DNA of 64,000 nt. Origin: Pedobacter aquae. Lineage in GTDB: Bacteria; Bacteroidota; Bacteroidia; Sphingobacteriales; Sphingobacteriaceae. A model generated the notes under the pieces. The model saw only the letters and a program-made list of their open reading frames with translations. It searched no databases and was not told the origin of the DNA. Location: assembly GCF_008195825.1 (NCBI RefSeq), contig NZ_CP043329.1:2728001-2792000 (forward strand), written 5' to 3'. A program made the translations under genes and the position numbers. Below are positions 10,424-19,660 of this stretch, piece after piece. How positions within the stretch are numbered: the first letter of the stretch is position 1; every line of letters begins with the position of its first letter.

Positions 10424-11188
10424 ATGATAAATATTGCAGAACGTCATCAGTTTATTTTGAATAAACTTCAAAAAGAAGAATATATAGCCGTAGTTGATTT
10501 GTGTAAAGAACTTGATGTATCACCTGTTACTATTAGGAAGGATTTAAAGCTGCTAGAAGAGAAAAACTTACTTTTCAAAACTCATGGCGGGGCAACACTT
10601 CAAAACCCTTACACTATAGACAGACCTGTTAATGAAAAAGAGAAAATTCAATCTTTGGAGAAGGTTAAAATTGCATCTACAGCAGCGGGTATGATACAAG
10701 AGAACGATGCTTTAATTATAGCATCGGGCACCACGGTTTTGGCTTTGGCAAGAGCTATTCCTGCCAATATGCATCTAACTGTAGTTACAGCAGCATTAAA
10801 CGTAGCGCTAGAGTTAACTAGGCATCAAAATATTGAGGTTTTACAATTGGGTGGTTTGTTAAGAAAAAGCTCTTCTTCTGTTACAGGTTCTTATGCGGAA
10901 ACTATTTTAAAAGACTTTTTCTGTAATAAGCTCTTTTTAGGTGTTGATGGTATTGATCTTGAATTTGGCTTAACCACAACCAGTTCTATGGAAGCTCAGT
11001 TAAACAGGGAAATGATTAAAGTTGCCCAAAAAACCATTGTTTTGGCAGATTCTACGAAGTTTGGTAAAAGAGGATTTGGTAAAATTTGCCCAATTGATGA
11101 AATAGACCATATCATTACCGATAGTGGCATTTCTGCTTCAACTTTGCAAGCAATAGAGAGTATGGGGATACATGTGACTGTAGTTTAA
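10424..11188 (+). CDS. DeoR/GlpR-family transcriptional regulator
   Basis: 254-residue repressor of the DeoR family. The N-terminal winged helix-turn-helix (about residues 3-58) contains the family pattern VVDLCKELDVSPVTIRKDL and ends with the hinge KTHGGA. The C-terminal DeoRC sugar-phosphate sensor domain has the typical IASGTT and LGGLLRKSS segments and the D-S-T-K-F-G run near residue 207. It is divergent from glpDKF across a region with repeated candidate operators, so control of glycerol genes with glycerol 3-phosphate as signal is the natural guess. Whether it also controls glpT/glpQ further away is open. Confidence 0.9.
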   Translation: MINIAERHQFILNKLQKEEYIAVVDLCKELDVSPVTIRKDLKLLEEKNLLFKTHGGATLQNPYTIDRPVNEKEKIQSLEKVKIASTAAGMIQENDALIIASGTTVLALARAIPANMHLTVVTAALNVALELTRHQNIEVLQLGGLLRKSSSSVTGSYAETILKDFFCNKLFLGVDGIDLEFGLTTTSSMEAQLNREMIKVAQKTIVLADSTKFGKRGFGKICPIDEIDHIITDSGISASTLQAIESMGIHVTVV

Positions 11189-11212
11189 TTCTTATTTGTC
11201 AGAAATAAAAAA

Positions 11213-11241
11213 ACAGCGCCCTCAAATAAGAGAAGCGCTGT
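11213..11241 (-). terminator. Rho-independent terminator for the Gfo/Idh gene
   Basis: The arms ACAGCGC (11213-11219) and GCGCTGT (11235-11241) form a 7-bp GC-rich stem. Read on the minus strand it is followed by a run of seven T. It lies between the convergent DeoR gene and the oxidoreductase gene. The U-tract is on the minus-strand side, so it chiefly ends the oxidoreductase transcript. Confidence 0.8.
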
Positions 11242-11264
11242 AATTATAAATCTCCAAACTAAAT

Positions 11265-12653
11265 TTAAACCTGTATATCCATTATCTTACCGGTTTTACG
11301 ACTTTCCTCTGCCATAAAACCCATGATATGGCTTTCGATAGATTCATCAATAGTAGAAGTTAAAATACTAGCATTTTGCTGCCCAACGGCTTGTACAAAA
11401 TCTTTAACCAGCAGCCAATCACCTCCACCATGACCACTGTTTTTGTAACCATCTACATCTTCTGCCTTAGGTATGAATTTAACCGATTTTCCTGTTTTAA
11501 AATCACTTAAAACCAGTTCTTCCATATCGCCAACCATATCTCCCATAGTTCCCATAATGCGGGTTCTTCTTCCATGATAAGAAGTAAAAGCCTCCATAGA
11601 GAAACTTGCCGTAACACTATCGGCAAACTGGATGCTGGTAATGTAATGGTCTGGCTGGTCGTTCTCCATACGGTAAACACATCTGCCATAATTGGTGGTT
11701 TTTAAACGCTCCATAATGACTTCCGGATGCTTAGTTTTATCCTCTGGCAAATCTAAAACGCCCAACCTCTTTCTATTTTCGTAGTACTCTTTTATAGCAG
11801 AATAAGGGCATTCTCTTTCAACTTTACATCCATCTGTACAACGGGCGGTACTTCCTTCCGGAGCATTTTCTTTTTTAAACCATTTTAAATCGCCCATGGC
11901 AACTATTTTCCGACTTGGCTTATTGATAATCCATTTAATGATGTCTAAATCATGACAAGATTTTGCTAGAATAATAGGTGTTGTTTGCTTTGCGTTATGC
12001 CAATTACCACGCACAAAAGAATGTGCCATATGGGTATGTTCTATAGGCTCGAAATGTTGTACACTTACTATCTCACCAATAGCACCTTGAGCAATTAAAT
12101 CTCTCATTTTAACAAAATAAGGTGCATACCTCAGCACATGGCAAACAGCAACAATTCTACCTTTCTTTTTAGCTAAACTTAAAATTGCTCTGCATTCTTT
12201 TTCTGTAGGCGCAATGGGCTTTTCTAGCAAAACATCGTAACCCATTTCTAAGGCTTTCATGCAAGGCGCATAATGTAAATCGTCTGGAGTAGAAATGATA
12301 ACAGCATCGGCAAACTTGGGTTGTTTAAAAACATCTTCCCAGGTTTTGAATCTATTTTTATCAGCTATCTGATGCTGTTTTGCATACCTATCATTTCTAA
12401 ATTCATTAGGCTCTGCAATACCAATAATATCTAATTGATCTGGAAATTTAGCTGCAAAATTACCATAAACTGTACCCCGGTTGCCAGCACCAATAGTGAT
12501 AGCTGTTACTGCCTTACCAAGCGGTTTGTGAAGTAAATTTGGCCTACTGGTATACAAAAAAGAATCATTAGCTAATTTTGCAATAACCTCTGTACTGATA
12601 ACCGAAGCACCCAAAGAGATGCTTATTGTTTTTAATAAATTTCTACGATTCAT
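11265..12653 (-). CDS. Tat-type Gfo/Idh/MocA family oxidoreductase
   Basis: NAD(P)-dependent sugar or polyol oxidoreductase of 462 residues. It begins with MNRRNLLKTISISLGAS, a twin-arginine-type signal, so it is probably exported. The Rossmann fold shows GAGNRG at residues 55-60, the family EKP at 144-146, and the catalytic-region HDLD at 234-237. Three cysteines at about 272, 276 and 282 could bind a metal or form disulfides. It follows the PLD-like gene by 39 nt on the same strand and may share its transcript. Proteins of this shape include GH109-type glycosidases that use NAD catalytically, but the substrate cannot be told from sequence. Confidence 0.85.
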   Translation of the reverse strand: MNRRNLLKTISISLGASVISTEVIAKLANDSFLYTSRPNLLHKPLGKAVTAITIGAGNRGTVYGNFAAKFPDQLDIIGIAEPNEFRNDRYAKQHQIADKNRFKTWEDVFKQPKFADAVIISTPDDLHYAPCMKALEMGYDVLLEKPIAPTEKECRAILSLAKKKGRIVAVCHVLRYAPYFVKMRDLIAQGAIGEIVSVQHFEPIEHTHMAHSFVRGNWHNAKQTTPIILAKSCHDLDIIKWIINKPSRKIVAMGDLKWFKKENAPEGSTARCTDGCKVERECPYSAIKEYYENRKRLGVLDLPEDKTKHPEVIMERLKTTNYGRCVYRMENDQPDHYITSIQFADSVTASFSMEAFTSYHGRRTRIMGTMGDMVGDMEELVLSDFKTGKSVKFIPKAEDVDGYKNSGHGGGDWLLVKDFVQAVGQQNASILTSTIDESIESHIMGFMAEESRKTGKIMDIQV

Positions 12654-12692
12654 GATAATTTCATTTTGCTTAAAAGCAATTATTATTGATGT

Positions 12693-15551
12693 TTATTTGA
12701 TGAATTTTGTTGTAAGCTTCTCTTGAGCTTTATCTAACCTTAATACATATACACCTTTAGCTAAACGGATAGGTAATGCTACCTTATTTAAGCCAAAAGC
12801 TAATCTCACTTTTTCTGATAAAAGCTTTCTACCCGATATATCAAAAATATTTAAATAACCTTCATCTACTTGTTGTTGGCTTATAAAAGCTATCACTTGA
12901 GCATCATCGGCGTAAGCCTTTAACTCATTGGTTAACAAGCCATAATTTACAACTTTGATTTCAGATAATGCAATATCGCCATTAAAATCTATCTGTTTCA
13001 GTTGATAATAATTGTTTCCTATTTCAGGATTTACATCTGCATAACTATAAGTAGAAAGCTCATCTTTTGTCCCTTGACCCTGTATAGTGCTTAGTAAAGT
13101 CCAGTTTTTAGCATCAGAAGATCTTAAAATTTCAAAATGGGAATTATTTTTTTCTGATGATGTGCTCCAATTTAAACCTACTTGTGTTACTTGTTTAACT
13201 GCTTCAAATTTGTTGAGTACAACTGGTAAAGATGTTGAAACAGCTGTACCTGCAATGGTAAATACATCATCAGAAGATGTTTCTGATAAACCAAAAGCAA
13301 AAGAACCAACCGTAGATGTATAACCCCAAGAATAAATTCTGAATTTGATATTTTTACTTCCTTCTATATTCTGCAAGGCAGTTACACCAGATACATCTAT
13401 AGGGTCTTGAGGAATACCTCCAGCAAAACTATTTGAAAAAGAAAGAGCTGGGCTCGCATCTAAAAAAGTACCTCCGTTAATACTATATTGTATAATATAA
13501 TTTCTTGCACCTGCACTAGACCGTCTTAACTTAGCATAAATGGTCTTAATAGAAACTTTATAATTAGCCAATACATTAACATCAAACTCTACATAACTAT
13601 TGTTGGCAATAGCACTGGTTTTATCTGTTACAATTGTAAAATTCAAGCTTGCATTTGTTCTAGAGCTAAAACCTTTTGATAAGGAAGATGCTTCTAAACC
13701 GCCGCCTCTAATCATAGTAGATGAACTAATGGCATTAGAACGAGTAGTTGAAGTAAAAGAAGCTGTCGCTCCACTTAAAGTATTTGCAGACCAGCTGATG
13801 AGTAAATTATCATCAGAAATATTGGCTAAATCGCCTCTAATGGTAAGTACGTTTACATCTGTAGCCGAACTTACTCCAAACGCAATAGTTCCTGTCCTGG
13901 TGCCTTCGCCATAAACATAAAGTCTTATTTTTACTAATTCATCAGGTCTGATGTCTTGTAAATCGATAATATTACTAACATTAACAGGGGCTAAATAATA
14001 GCCCTCAGTAGTAGAGTTTACACCAATTTCTGAACCAATATTTGTAATAGCACCACCGTTAAGGATATAAGTCCATTGTATTTTTGATGAACCATTAGAA
14101 GTTCTTCTAATCTTAGCGGAGATTTCTGATAAAGAGATAGCTTTACCCGGTAAAGGCTTTACAGAAAATTCATAATACTCATTTCTATCTTTAGCCTCGG
14201 TAAAAGTTGTAGTTAATACGCCCGAACCTAAATCTGCTTTAGCGGATGAAAATCCTTTGGTTAAGACATTATATACTAATCCGCTTCCTCTGGCTATTTT
14301 TGAGCCCAACATCCCTGACAAATAAGTAGCCGGATAGTCAGACTGGTCTGAGCTAGTTAATCCGGTTAAATCCCAAGCCAATAATTGAACCGTGGGAACA
14401 ACCGTTTTTAGACCCTCAAAATAATTATGGTATTGATTAAAAAGCGGAGAATTTAATAAATAAACCAAAACTTCATTATTGGCTTTCAGCGCAGGGTCTG
14501 TATAATTATGAGAACCTGTAATAATCACTTTTGAGTTAGCCTGACCTTTCCATGTACCTTCAATCAGCATGATTTTAGCATGAATATTAAATTTAGCATC
14601 ACTACCGCTTTCTAAGTTAAATATCCTTACTGTTGCCCCTAGTTGTTGTAATTGTCTTAATTTAGTTTGTACTAATGTTCCTGCTGCATCTTTTGCATAA
14701 ACTTCTATAGTAGCTCCCTGATTTTTTAAGGCGATTAATTTATCGGCTATAGCAACTCTTAAATCAGACCAGTCTGACATGGCAATTCTAATTTTAGCAT
14801 TTGCTACATCTGTAATAGCATTTAAATTTTCTATAACATTATCTTGGCCAATAAAACTACCATTTGTAATTTTAGGAAAAAACTCTGCCCTTAAGCCATT
14901 AGTAACATCTTCATAAACCGTATAATTGAAATTATTCTTCATACCGGCAGCTGCATAAGACCGCATCATTTGCCAATTATTTAAAAAAGCATTGTAAATA
15001 CCGGCATCGTTAAACGTAATAGCATCTTGAACTTTTTTAGCATCTGAAAGAGTGAAGTTATGCGATGTTTGTAAGGTAATATTGCTTACTAAACCTGCTG
15101 TGGTATTTACTTTAGAAAACAAGACATATTTATGGTGATTGATAGATAAAGAACTTACATCGTTTACTGTAGAAACAATTTCTGAGCCAGCTAAATTTGC
15201 CTGCAACCATGGTAAGGAAGCTGCGTTTGTTTCCTGACTATCAGAACGGCTCATATCTACCAACATTTTAATATTAACGCCTCTAGTTTCAGCATTTTTC
15301 AAGGCATCCATTACAGGCTGATAATTAATTAGATAAATAGATATTCTGATGTTTTCACCAGCTGGGGTATTATCTATCAAAGCTATTAACCTATCTAAAA
15401 TAACGGTAGAAGTGCCTTCTCTGGCAATCAAAGATGCATCTGTAAATAAAACCTCTGGAAAAGTAATATTTACTTGTGCTTTTAAAGATGTATTCATGAC
15501 ACCAAGCATCATAAATATCATACTTATTTTTAGTAGTAATTTTCTTATCAT
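12693..15551 (-). CDS. Secreted phospholipase-D-like protein with T9SS type A sorting domain
   Basis: 952 residues. A signal peptide (about 1-26, ending LKAQ) is followed by two PLD-like half-domains. The first HKD-like motif is HHKYVLFS (H139, K141) with Ser at the usual Asp position, and SHN follows. The second is HAKIMLIE (H324, K326) with Glu in place of Asp, followed by GSHNYTDPAL. Next come two related beta-rich domains (about 395-590 and 600-780). A C-terminal domain with NIFDISGRKL and a KGVYVLRL-type ending matches T9SS type A sorting tails, so surface or extracellular location is expected. It sits between the Gfo/Idh gene and glpT/glpQ, fitting release of glycerophospho-compounds from lipids. 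The altered HKD aspartates leave activity uncertain; a nuclease role is also possible. Confidence 0.82.
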   Translation of the reverse strand: MIRKLLLKISMIFMMLGVMNTSLKAQVNITFPEVLFTDASLIAREGTSTVILDRLIALIDNTPAGENIRISIYLINYQPVMDALKNAETRGVNIKMLVDMSRSDSQETNAASLPWLQANLAGSEIVSTVNDVSSLSINHHKYVLFSKVNTTAGLVSNITLQTSHNFTLSDAKKVQDAITFNDAGIYNAFLNNWQMMRSYAAAGMKNNFNYTVYEDVTNGLRAEFFPKITNGSFIGQDNVIENLNAITDVANAKIRIAMSDWSDLRVAIADKLIALKNQGATIEVYAKDAAGTLVQTKLRQLQQLGATVRIFNLESGSDAKFNIHAKIMLIEGTWKGQANSKVIITGSHNYTDPALKANNEVLVYLLNSPLFNQYHNYFEGLKTVVPTVQLLAWDLTGLTSSDQSDYPATYLSGMLGSKIARGSGLVYNVLTKGFSSAKADLGSGVLTTTFTEAKDRNEYYEFSVKPLPGKAISLSEISAKIRRTSNGSSKIQWTYILNGGAITNIGSEIGVNSTTEGYYLAPVNVSNIIDLQDIRPDELVKIRLYVYGEGTRTGTIAFGVSSATDVNVLTIRGDLANISDDNLLISWSANTLSGATASFTSTTRSNAISSSTMIRGGGLEASSLSKGFSSRTNASLNFTIVTDKTSAIANNSYVEFDVNVLANYKVSIKTIYAKLRRSSAGARNYIIQYSINGGTFLDASPALSFSNSFAGGIPQDPIDVSGVTALQNIEGSKNIKFRIYSWGYTSTVGSFAFGLSETSSDDVFTIAGTAVSTSLPVVLNKFEAVKQVTQVGLNWSTSSEKNNSHFEILRSSDAKNWTLLSTIQGQGTKDELSTYSYADVNPEIGNNYYQLKQIDFNGDIALSEIKVVNYGLLTNELKAYADDAQVIAFISQQQVDEGYLNIFDISGRKLLSEKVRLAFGLNKVALPIRLAKGVYVLRLDKAQEKLTTKFIK

Positions 15552-15783
15552 ATTTCTAATTTTAGTTTATAATATTTTGATTTACTGTTATTTAACTCAT
15601 AATTCAAGCCCAAATTTTAGACATAACAAAGGACCCTCAAGAGTTTTTAGCTCTTGAAAAAACTTATAAGCAATATGCGTTAATTGTTATCTCCTAATGT
15701 GAGTATGTAATTTATCTACCAAACGAAGAAATAGTGTAAAATCTAAAGTTTTGGCTTACATTTTCTTCAGTATTACATAAAAA

Positions 15784-17118
15784 TTATATCGTTGATAATC
15801 GTTTAATTTCATCCTTCCATGTTAATAAACTCAAGAATATGGTTAAAACACATGCCATTACCAAAACGTAAAAGCCGCCATCCCAACCCCAAGCATCAAC
15901 AATGTAACCTATAGCAATATTTGCAAATACAGAACCGCCTAAATATCCAAATAAGCCTGTAAAACCTGCTGCCGTACCAGCTGCTTTTTTAGGTACCAAA
16001 TCCAAAGCTTGTACGCCAATCAACATCACAGGGCCATAAATAAGGAAACCAATAACAATCAAAGAAATGTTATCTATCATGGGGTTTCCCGGCGGATTTT
16101 TCCAGTAAACCAGTACAGCTATCAATACAAAAAACATGTACACTATAGTCGCAGGTACTCTTCTTCCGTTAAAAACTTTATCGCTTAACCAGCCGCATAA
16201 AAGCGTACCCGGTATACCTGCATACTCGTAAGCAAAATAGGCCCAGCCAGATTCTGACATAGAAAAACCTTTCACTTCTTTCAAATAAGTTGGTGCCCAG
16301 TCTAATACACCATACCTTACCAAATAGACAAAAACATTAGCGACAGCTATGAACCACAAAGCCTTATTAAAAAGCACATAATCTAAAAAAATGCGCTTAG
16401 CGCTGAGTTCTTTTTCTGCTTCTGGGGAAACTTCACCTTCGTTTTTATAAACTTCTATAGGTGGTAAACCGCAAGATTGCGGCGTATCTCTTATTAAAAT
16501 GTAAGCTAACAGCGCTATGGCTAAAGCAATAAAACCTGGGAAATAGAAATTGCTATGCCAATCGTTAAAAAAGGCTAAACCTAAAATAGCTAAAGGACCA
16601 ATAAGGCCGCCACCAACATTGTGTGCCACATTCCAGATAGACATTTTAACACCTCTTTCTTTCTTAGAAAACCAGTGTACCATTACACGTCCGCATGCTG
16701 GCCAACCCATCCCTTGAAACCATCCGTTAAGAAACAATAAGCTGAACATGATGGCTATAGAACTTGTAGCAAAAGGGAAAAACCCCATTAAAATCATGGT
16801 AAAGGCAGATAAAAGCAACCCTAATGTTAAAAATTTACGAGCATCACTTCTGTCTGATACGTTGCCCATTAAAAACTTACTAATTCCGTAAGCAATAGAA
16901 ACTCCTGATAAAGCCAATCCCAAATCTCCTTTAGAATAGCCTTCTTCTATCAAGTTGGGTATAGCTAAAGAGAAATTTTTCCTTACCAAATAATAGCCCG
17001 CATAACCAATAAAAATCCCTAAAAAAACTTTCCACCTTAACTCCTTATAAGTGGGGTCTATTTTTTGTTCTTGTATAAGAGGTTGATGCTTTGCTGGGTC
17101 TAAAAAAGATAATTTCAT
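15784..17118 (-). CDS. glpT: Glycerol-3-phosphate:phosphate antiporter
   Basis: Inner-membrane MFS transporter, 444 residues with 12 predicted spans, exchanging external glycerol 3-phosphate for phosphate. The organophosphate:Pi antiporter signature region is present. The key residues of E. coli GlpT have clear counterparts: Arg46 (YYLVRKNFS), His166 (WNVAHNVGG) and Arg268 (VYLVRYG). It follows glpQ by 22 nt, so GlpQ makes and GlpT imports glycerol 3-phosphate. A 232-bp gap separates it from the PLD-like gene. Confidence 0.95.
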   Translation of the reverse strand: MKLSFLDPAKHQPLIQEQKIDPTYKELRWKVFLGIFIGYAGYYLVRKNFSLAIPNLIEEGYSKGDLGLALSGVSIAYGISKFLMGNVSDRSDARKFLTLGLLLSAFTMILMGFFPFATSSIAIMFSLLFLNGWFQGMGWPACGRVMVHWFSKKERGVKMSIWNVAHNVGGGLIGPLAILGLAFFNDWHSNFYFPGFIALAIALLAYILIRDTPQSCGLPPIEVYKNEGEVSPEAEKELSAKRIFLDYVLFNKALWFIAVANVFVYLVRYGVLDWAPTYLKEVKGFSMSESGWAYFAYEYAGIPGTLLCGWLSDKVFNGRRVPATIVYMFFVLIAVLVYWKNPPGNPMIDNISLIVIGFLIYGPVMLIGVQALDLVPKKAAGTAAGFTGLFGYLGGSVFANIAIGYIVDAWGWDGGFYVLVMACVLTIFLSLLTWKDEIKRLSTI

Positions 17119-17140
17119 GTATCCTAAAGATAATTAGCTA

Positions 17141-17994
17141 TTAAAATAAGTTTGGATAATCTGATATAATACCATCAACACCTAATTCTTTTAGTTTCTC
17201 TATCTCTTCTTTGGTATTAACTGTCCAAGGTATCACTTTTATATCTTGCTTTTTACAAGCTTCTACCATTTCTTTTGTTACTAATTTATAAGCCGGACTA
17301 TATATAGCGGGTTTAAAACTTAAGTCTTTAAGATGATTTTCTAGATAGCCTTTAGAAACCAAATAAGCAGTTTTTACTTGTGGATATTTTTGGTGAACAA
17401 TTTCTAAAGAGCGAGGATCAAAAGATTGAATAATCACTCTATCCGTAATTCCTTTTTTCTTGATGACTTTCATTAAGCGCTTCACAAACTCTTCTGGTGC
17501 CGGATGTAATTCGCCATCACCTTTTAGAGTAATTTTAGTTTCTATGTTATAATGAGGTGCAGGATAACCTTTTTCTTTAGCGTAAGCCTCAGAAGCATCA
17601 ATTAAATCCTCGAGAAGTGGGATATGTACTTTTATTTTTTTTTGTTCTGGAAATAAAGGATGAAATTTTGAACCTACATCAAAAGTTTTTATTTCTGCGT
17701 AGTTCATTTGGTAAAGCTTTAAACCTTTTCCTTTAGGTATTTCTTTACCATTTTGATCTAAAGCAAATACATCAGAAATATAAGGGTCATGAGCAACCAA
17801 TACCTTTTTATCTTTACTGATAGTAATATCCATTTCTAAAGTAACCCCATAATCTAGCGCCAATTTCATTGCCGGAATGGTGTTCTCAGGCATTAACCCT
17901 CTACTTCCACGATGCCCTTGTTTATCAAAATTTGCTTGTGCCATGCTAACAAGGTTAGAAAAATCAATAATAAAACTAATACTATATTTCTCAT
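17141..17994 (-). CDS. glpQ: Periplasmic glycerophosphodiester phosphodiesterase, apparent 1-nt frameshift in the signal peptide
   Basis: Hydrolyses glycerophosphodiesters to glycerol 3-phosphate and an alcohol. The GDPD core is intact: QGHRGSRGLMPENT with the catalytic His-Arg-Gly, EMDITISKD, VAHDP, and a C-terminal half ending IISDYPNLF. The open frame can only be extended upstream to a TTG at 18052, giving a poor N-terminus. An ATG at 17992-17994 in the neighbouring frame encodes MRNIVLVLLLIF, an excellent signal peptide. It is 50 nt, not 51, upstream of the in-frame ATG of MAQANFDKQGHRG at 17944. One extra T in the five-T run at 17959-17963 would give MRNIVLVLLLIFSNLVSMAQ followed by the catalytic domain. 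Either the assembly lacks a base or export is lost. First gene of glpQ-glpT. Confidence 0.88.
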
Positions 17995-18313
17995 CTATTT
18001 TTAATTGTATATACAATGCTAAACAAAAAGAAACAAATAAAAAATAAAACAATAAATAAAAATAAAAAGGAAATAAAAAGATAATAATTAGTTAATAGTG
18101 GGTTTCATTTTAGCCTTGTCTCCTTATCCCATATATCCATGTAAATTTTAATATGTGGTATTAGTATTTAATGGCTTATTCAGAAAGCTTATCAGGATGA
18201 TCATTATTTGTATGAAAAAGTGAGTATAATCGAATAATTTTTAAAAAAGATCAGATAACCTGAATCATTAGGAAGAATTTCAGAAACAAAATTTTATAAA
18301 TAACACAGTAAGA

Positions 18314-18667
18314 CTAGCCTTGACTTTCTGTAATTAATCTATCAACTTCCAACTTTAGCTTAGGTAAGTGATGAGTAAGTACCGACCATATATTTTCATC
18401 AGAAATATTATCGTAAGCATGGATAACTTGATTTCTTAATCCTATGATAGCTCTTGAATTATTTATTTTTTCTATAAAAGAACTATCACGAGTAATAATT
18501 CTATTTACTGCCTCCCCAATAATTTCCAGGTTTCTTTCCACTGCTCTTTTAAGCATAATATTGCTTTTGTATTTCAAGAAGTTTTTTTCTTCTCCACTGA
18601 AAAAACCATCAATTTCATCAACACAAATTTTAATATCAAAAAGCCACTTAAGAATTCTTTCATCCAT
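18314..18667 (-). CDS. hepT: HepT-like ribonuclease toxin (DUF86)
   Basis: About 117-residue helical protein with the HEPN/HepT catalytic motif Rx4HxY, seen as RNQVIHAY near residues 78-85. Toxins of this family cleave RNA, including tRNA, and are inactivated by AMPylation of the motif tyrosine by the partner MNT protein. A TTG two codons upstream (18673) is possible. The ATG at 18665-18667 is preferred because it overlaps the partner's TGA by 8 nt, a coupled arrangement. Toxin function is inferred from family and pairing. Confidence 0.85.
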   Translation of the reverse strand: MDERILKWLFDIKICVDEIDGFFSGEEKNFLKYKSNIMLKRAVERNLEIIGEAVNRIITRDSSFIEKINNSRAIIGLRNQVIHAYDNISDENIWSVLTHHLPKLKLEVDRLITESQG

Positions 18668-18959
18668 AAACAAGTTCCTTAGATTTATTAATGGAATTAA
18701 TTAAAACAGGATTTCTTAATGTTTGCTCTTCAACTAAGTCGACTTCACGTCCAAATAATTTTTCAAGCTTCTCTTTGAAATTTATATAATTATCAAAATA
18801 ATATGACAAATCCATAGATTTAAACTTTACAAGAAAATCTATATCGCTCTTATCAGAAAAGTTTTGATTTAAAGCCGAGCCAAATAAATAAATCCTCTCA
18901 ACTTTATATATGCTACAAAGTTTTATAAATTTCTCTATATTTTTATCGTCAATAATCAT
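18660..18959 (-). CDS. mntA: MntA-like nucleotidyltransferase antitoxin
   Basis: 99-residue minimal nucleotidyltransferase. The pol-beta signature GSx10DxD is complete: Gly27-Ser28 and Asp39-Ile40-Asp41 in FGSALNQNFSDKSDIDFLV, with a further acidic segment EVDLVEE that can supply the third carboxylate. In the established MntA-HepT system this enzyme adds AMP to the toxin tyrosine. It precedes and overlaps hepT by 8 nt. The pair lies between glpQ and the ribosomal rplM operon, without other mobile genes. Confidence 0.87.
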   Translation of the reverse strand: MIIDDKNIEKFIKLCSIYKVERIYLFGSALNQNFSDKSDIDFLVKFKSMDLSYYFDNYINFKEKLEKLFGREVDLVEEQTLRNPVLINSINKSKELVYG

Positions 18960-19115
18960 ATAACAAATTTATTAAAATTTTCTTTCGTTGTCTTTTATAA
19001 TTGCTGCTCCTCTTTAATCTGATTTATTAATCTTAGCTAAAGAGCATTTCCTCAGTAAATCACCATCAAGCTAAATAAAAAAGAAAAGAGGAGCATAAAT
19101 ATCCATTCAAACCCC

Positions 19116-19145
19116 TTGACAATTAAAGATAAAGCCCTATCTTTG
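19116..19145 (+). promoter_or_regulatory. Bacteroidota-type promoter for rplM-rpsI-rpsB
   Basis: A TTGACA hexamer begins at 19116 and TATCTTTG, an exact TAnnTTTG -7 element, lies at 19138-19145. The gap from TTG to the -7 element is 19 nt, the spacing established for Bacteroidota sigma-ABfr promoters. Start of transcription is expected around 19150, about 50 nt before the rplM GTG. Confidence 0.85.
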
Positions 19146-19148
19146 CAG

Positions 19149-19165
19149 TCCCTAAAAATTAGGGA
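19149..19165 (+). promoter_or_regulatory. Perfect stem-loop at the expected 5' end of the rplM leader
   Basis: TCCCTAA-AAA-TTAGGGA is a perfect 7-bp stem with a three-A loop, directly after the -7 element. The transcript would begin in or next to it. It could protect the 5' end or be part of an L13 autoregulatory leader, as known for rplM leaders in other bacteria. The role here is inference. Confidence 0.5.
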
Positions 19166-19200
19166 TAGAACATATTTATAAATAATTTAAAACAAAGCAA

Positions 19201-19644
19201 GTGAATACGTTAAGTTACAAAACTGTCTCTGCTAACAAAAAGACCGTTGACAAACAATGGATTGTTGTTGACGCTCAGGGCGAGATTTTGGGGCGCTTGT
19301 GTTCTAACATCGCGAAAGTGATTAAGGGCAAAAACAAGCCAGGGTACACCCCACACGTAGACTGCGGCGATAATGTAATCGTTATCAATGCAGACAAGGT
19401 TAGACTAACTGGTAATAAATTAGGTGACAAAACCTATATTTCTTACACTGGTTATCCAGGTGGTCAACGTTTTATTTCTCCGAAAGAGTTATTAGCAAAA
19501 CATCCTGAAAGAGTAATCGAGAAGGCTGTACGTGGTATGTTACCTAAAAACAGATTAGGAAGAGCAATCTTCAAAAACTTATATGTTTATGCAGGTAATG
19601 AGCATCCACATGTTGCACAAAACCCTAAAGAAGTTAAATTTTAA
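19201..19644 (+). CDS. rplM: 50S ribosomal protein L13 (uL13)
   Basis: 147 residues, normal length. Typical features include WIVVDAQGEILGRL near the N-terminus, the KGKNKPGYTPHVDCGD segment, and GMLPKNRLGRAIFKNLYVY near the C-terminus. The start is GTG at 19201, as no ATG lies nearby in frame. First gene of the ribosomal operon, with rpsI 16 nt downstream. Confidence 0.97.
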   Translation: MNTLSYKTVSANKKTVDKQWIVVDAQGEILGRLCSNIAKVIKGKNKPGYTPHVDCGDNVIVINADKVRLTGNKLGDKTYISYTGYPGGQRFISPKELLAKHPERVIEKAVRGMLPKNRLGRAIFKNLYVYAGNEHPHVAQNPKEVKF

Positions 19645-19660
19645 TTAAAGGAGAAAGAAA

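Noticed and set aside
15637-15657. Inverted repeat TCAAGAG/CTCTTGA upstream of the PLD-like gene as a terminator
   Set aside because: It is followed by A, not T, on the plus strand and preceded by T on the minus strand, so it has no U-tract in either direction.
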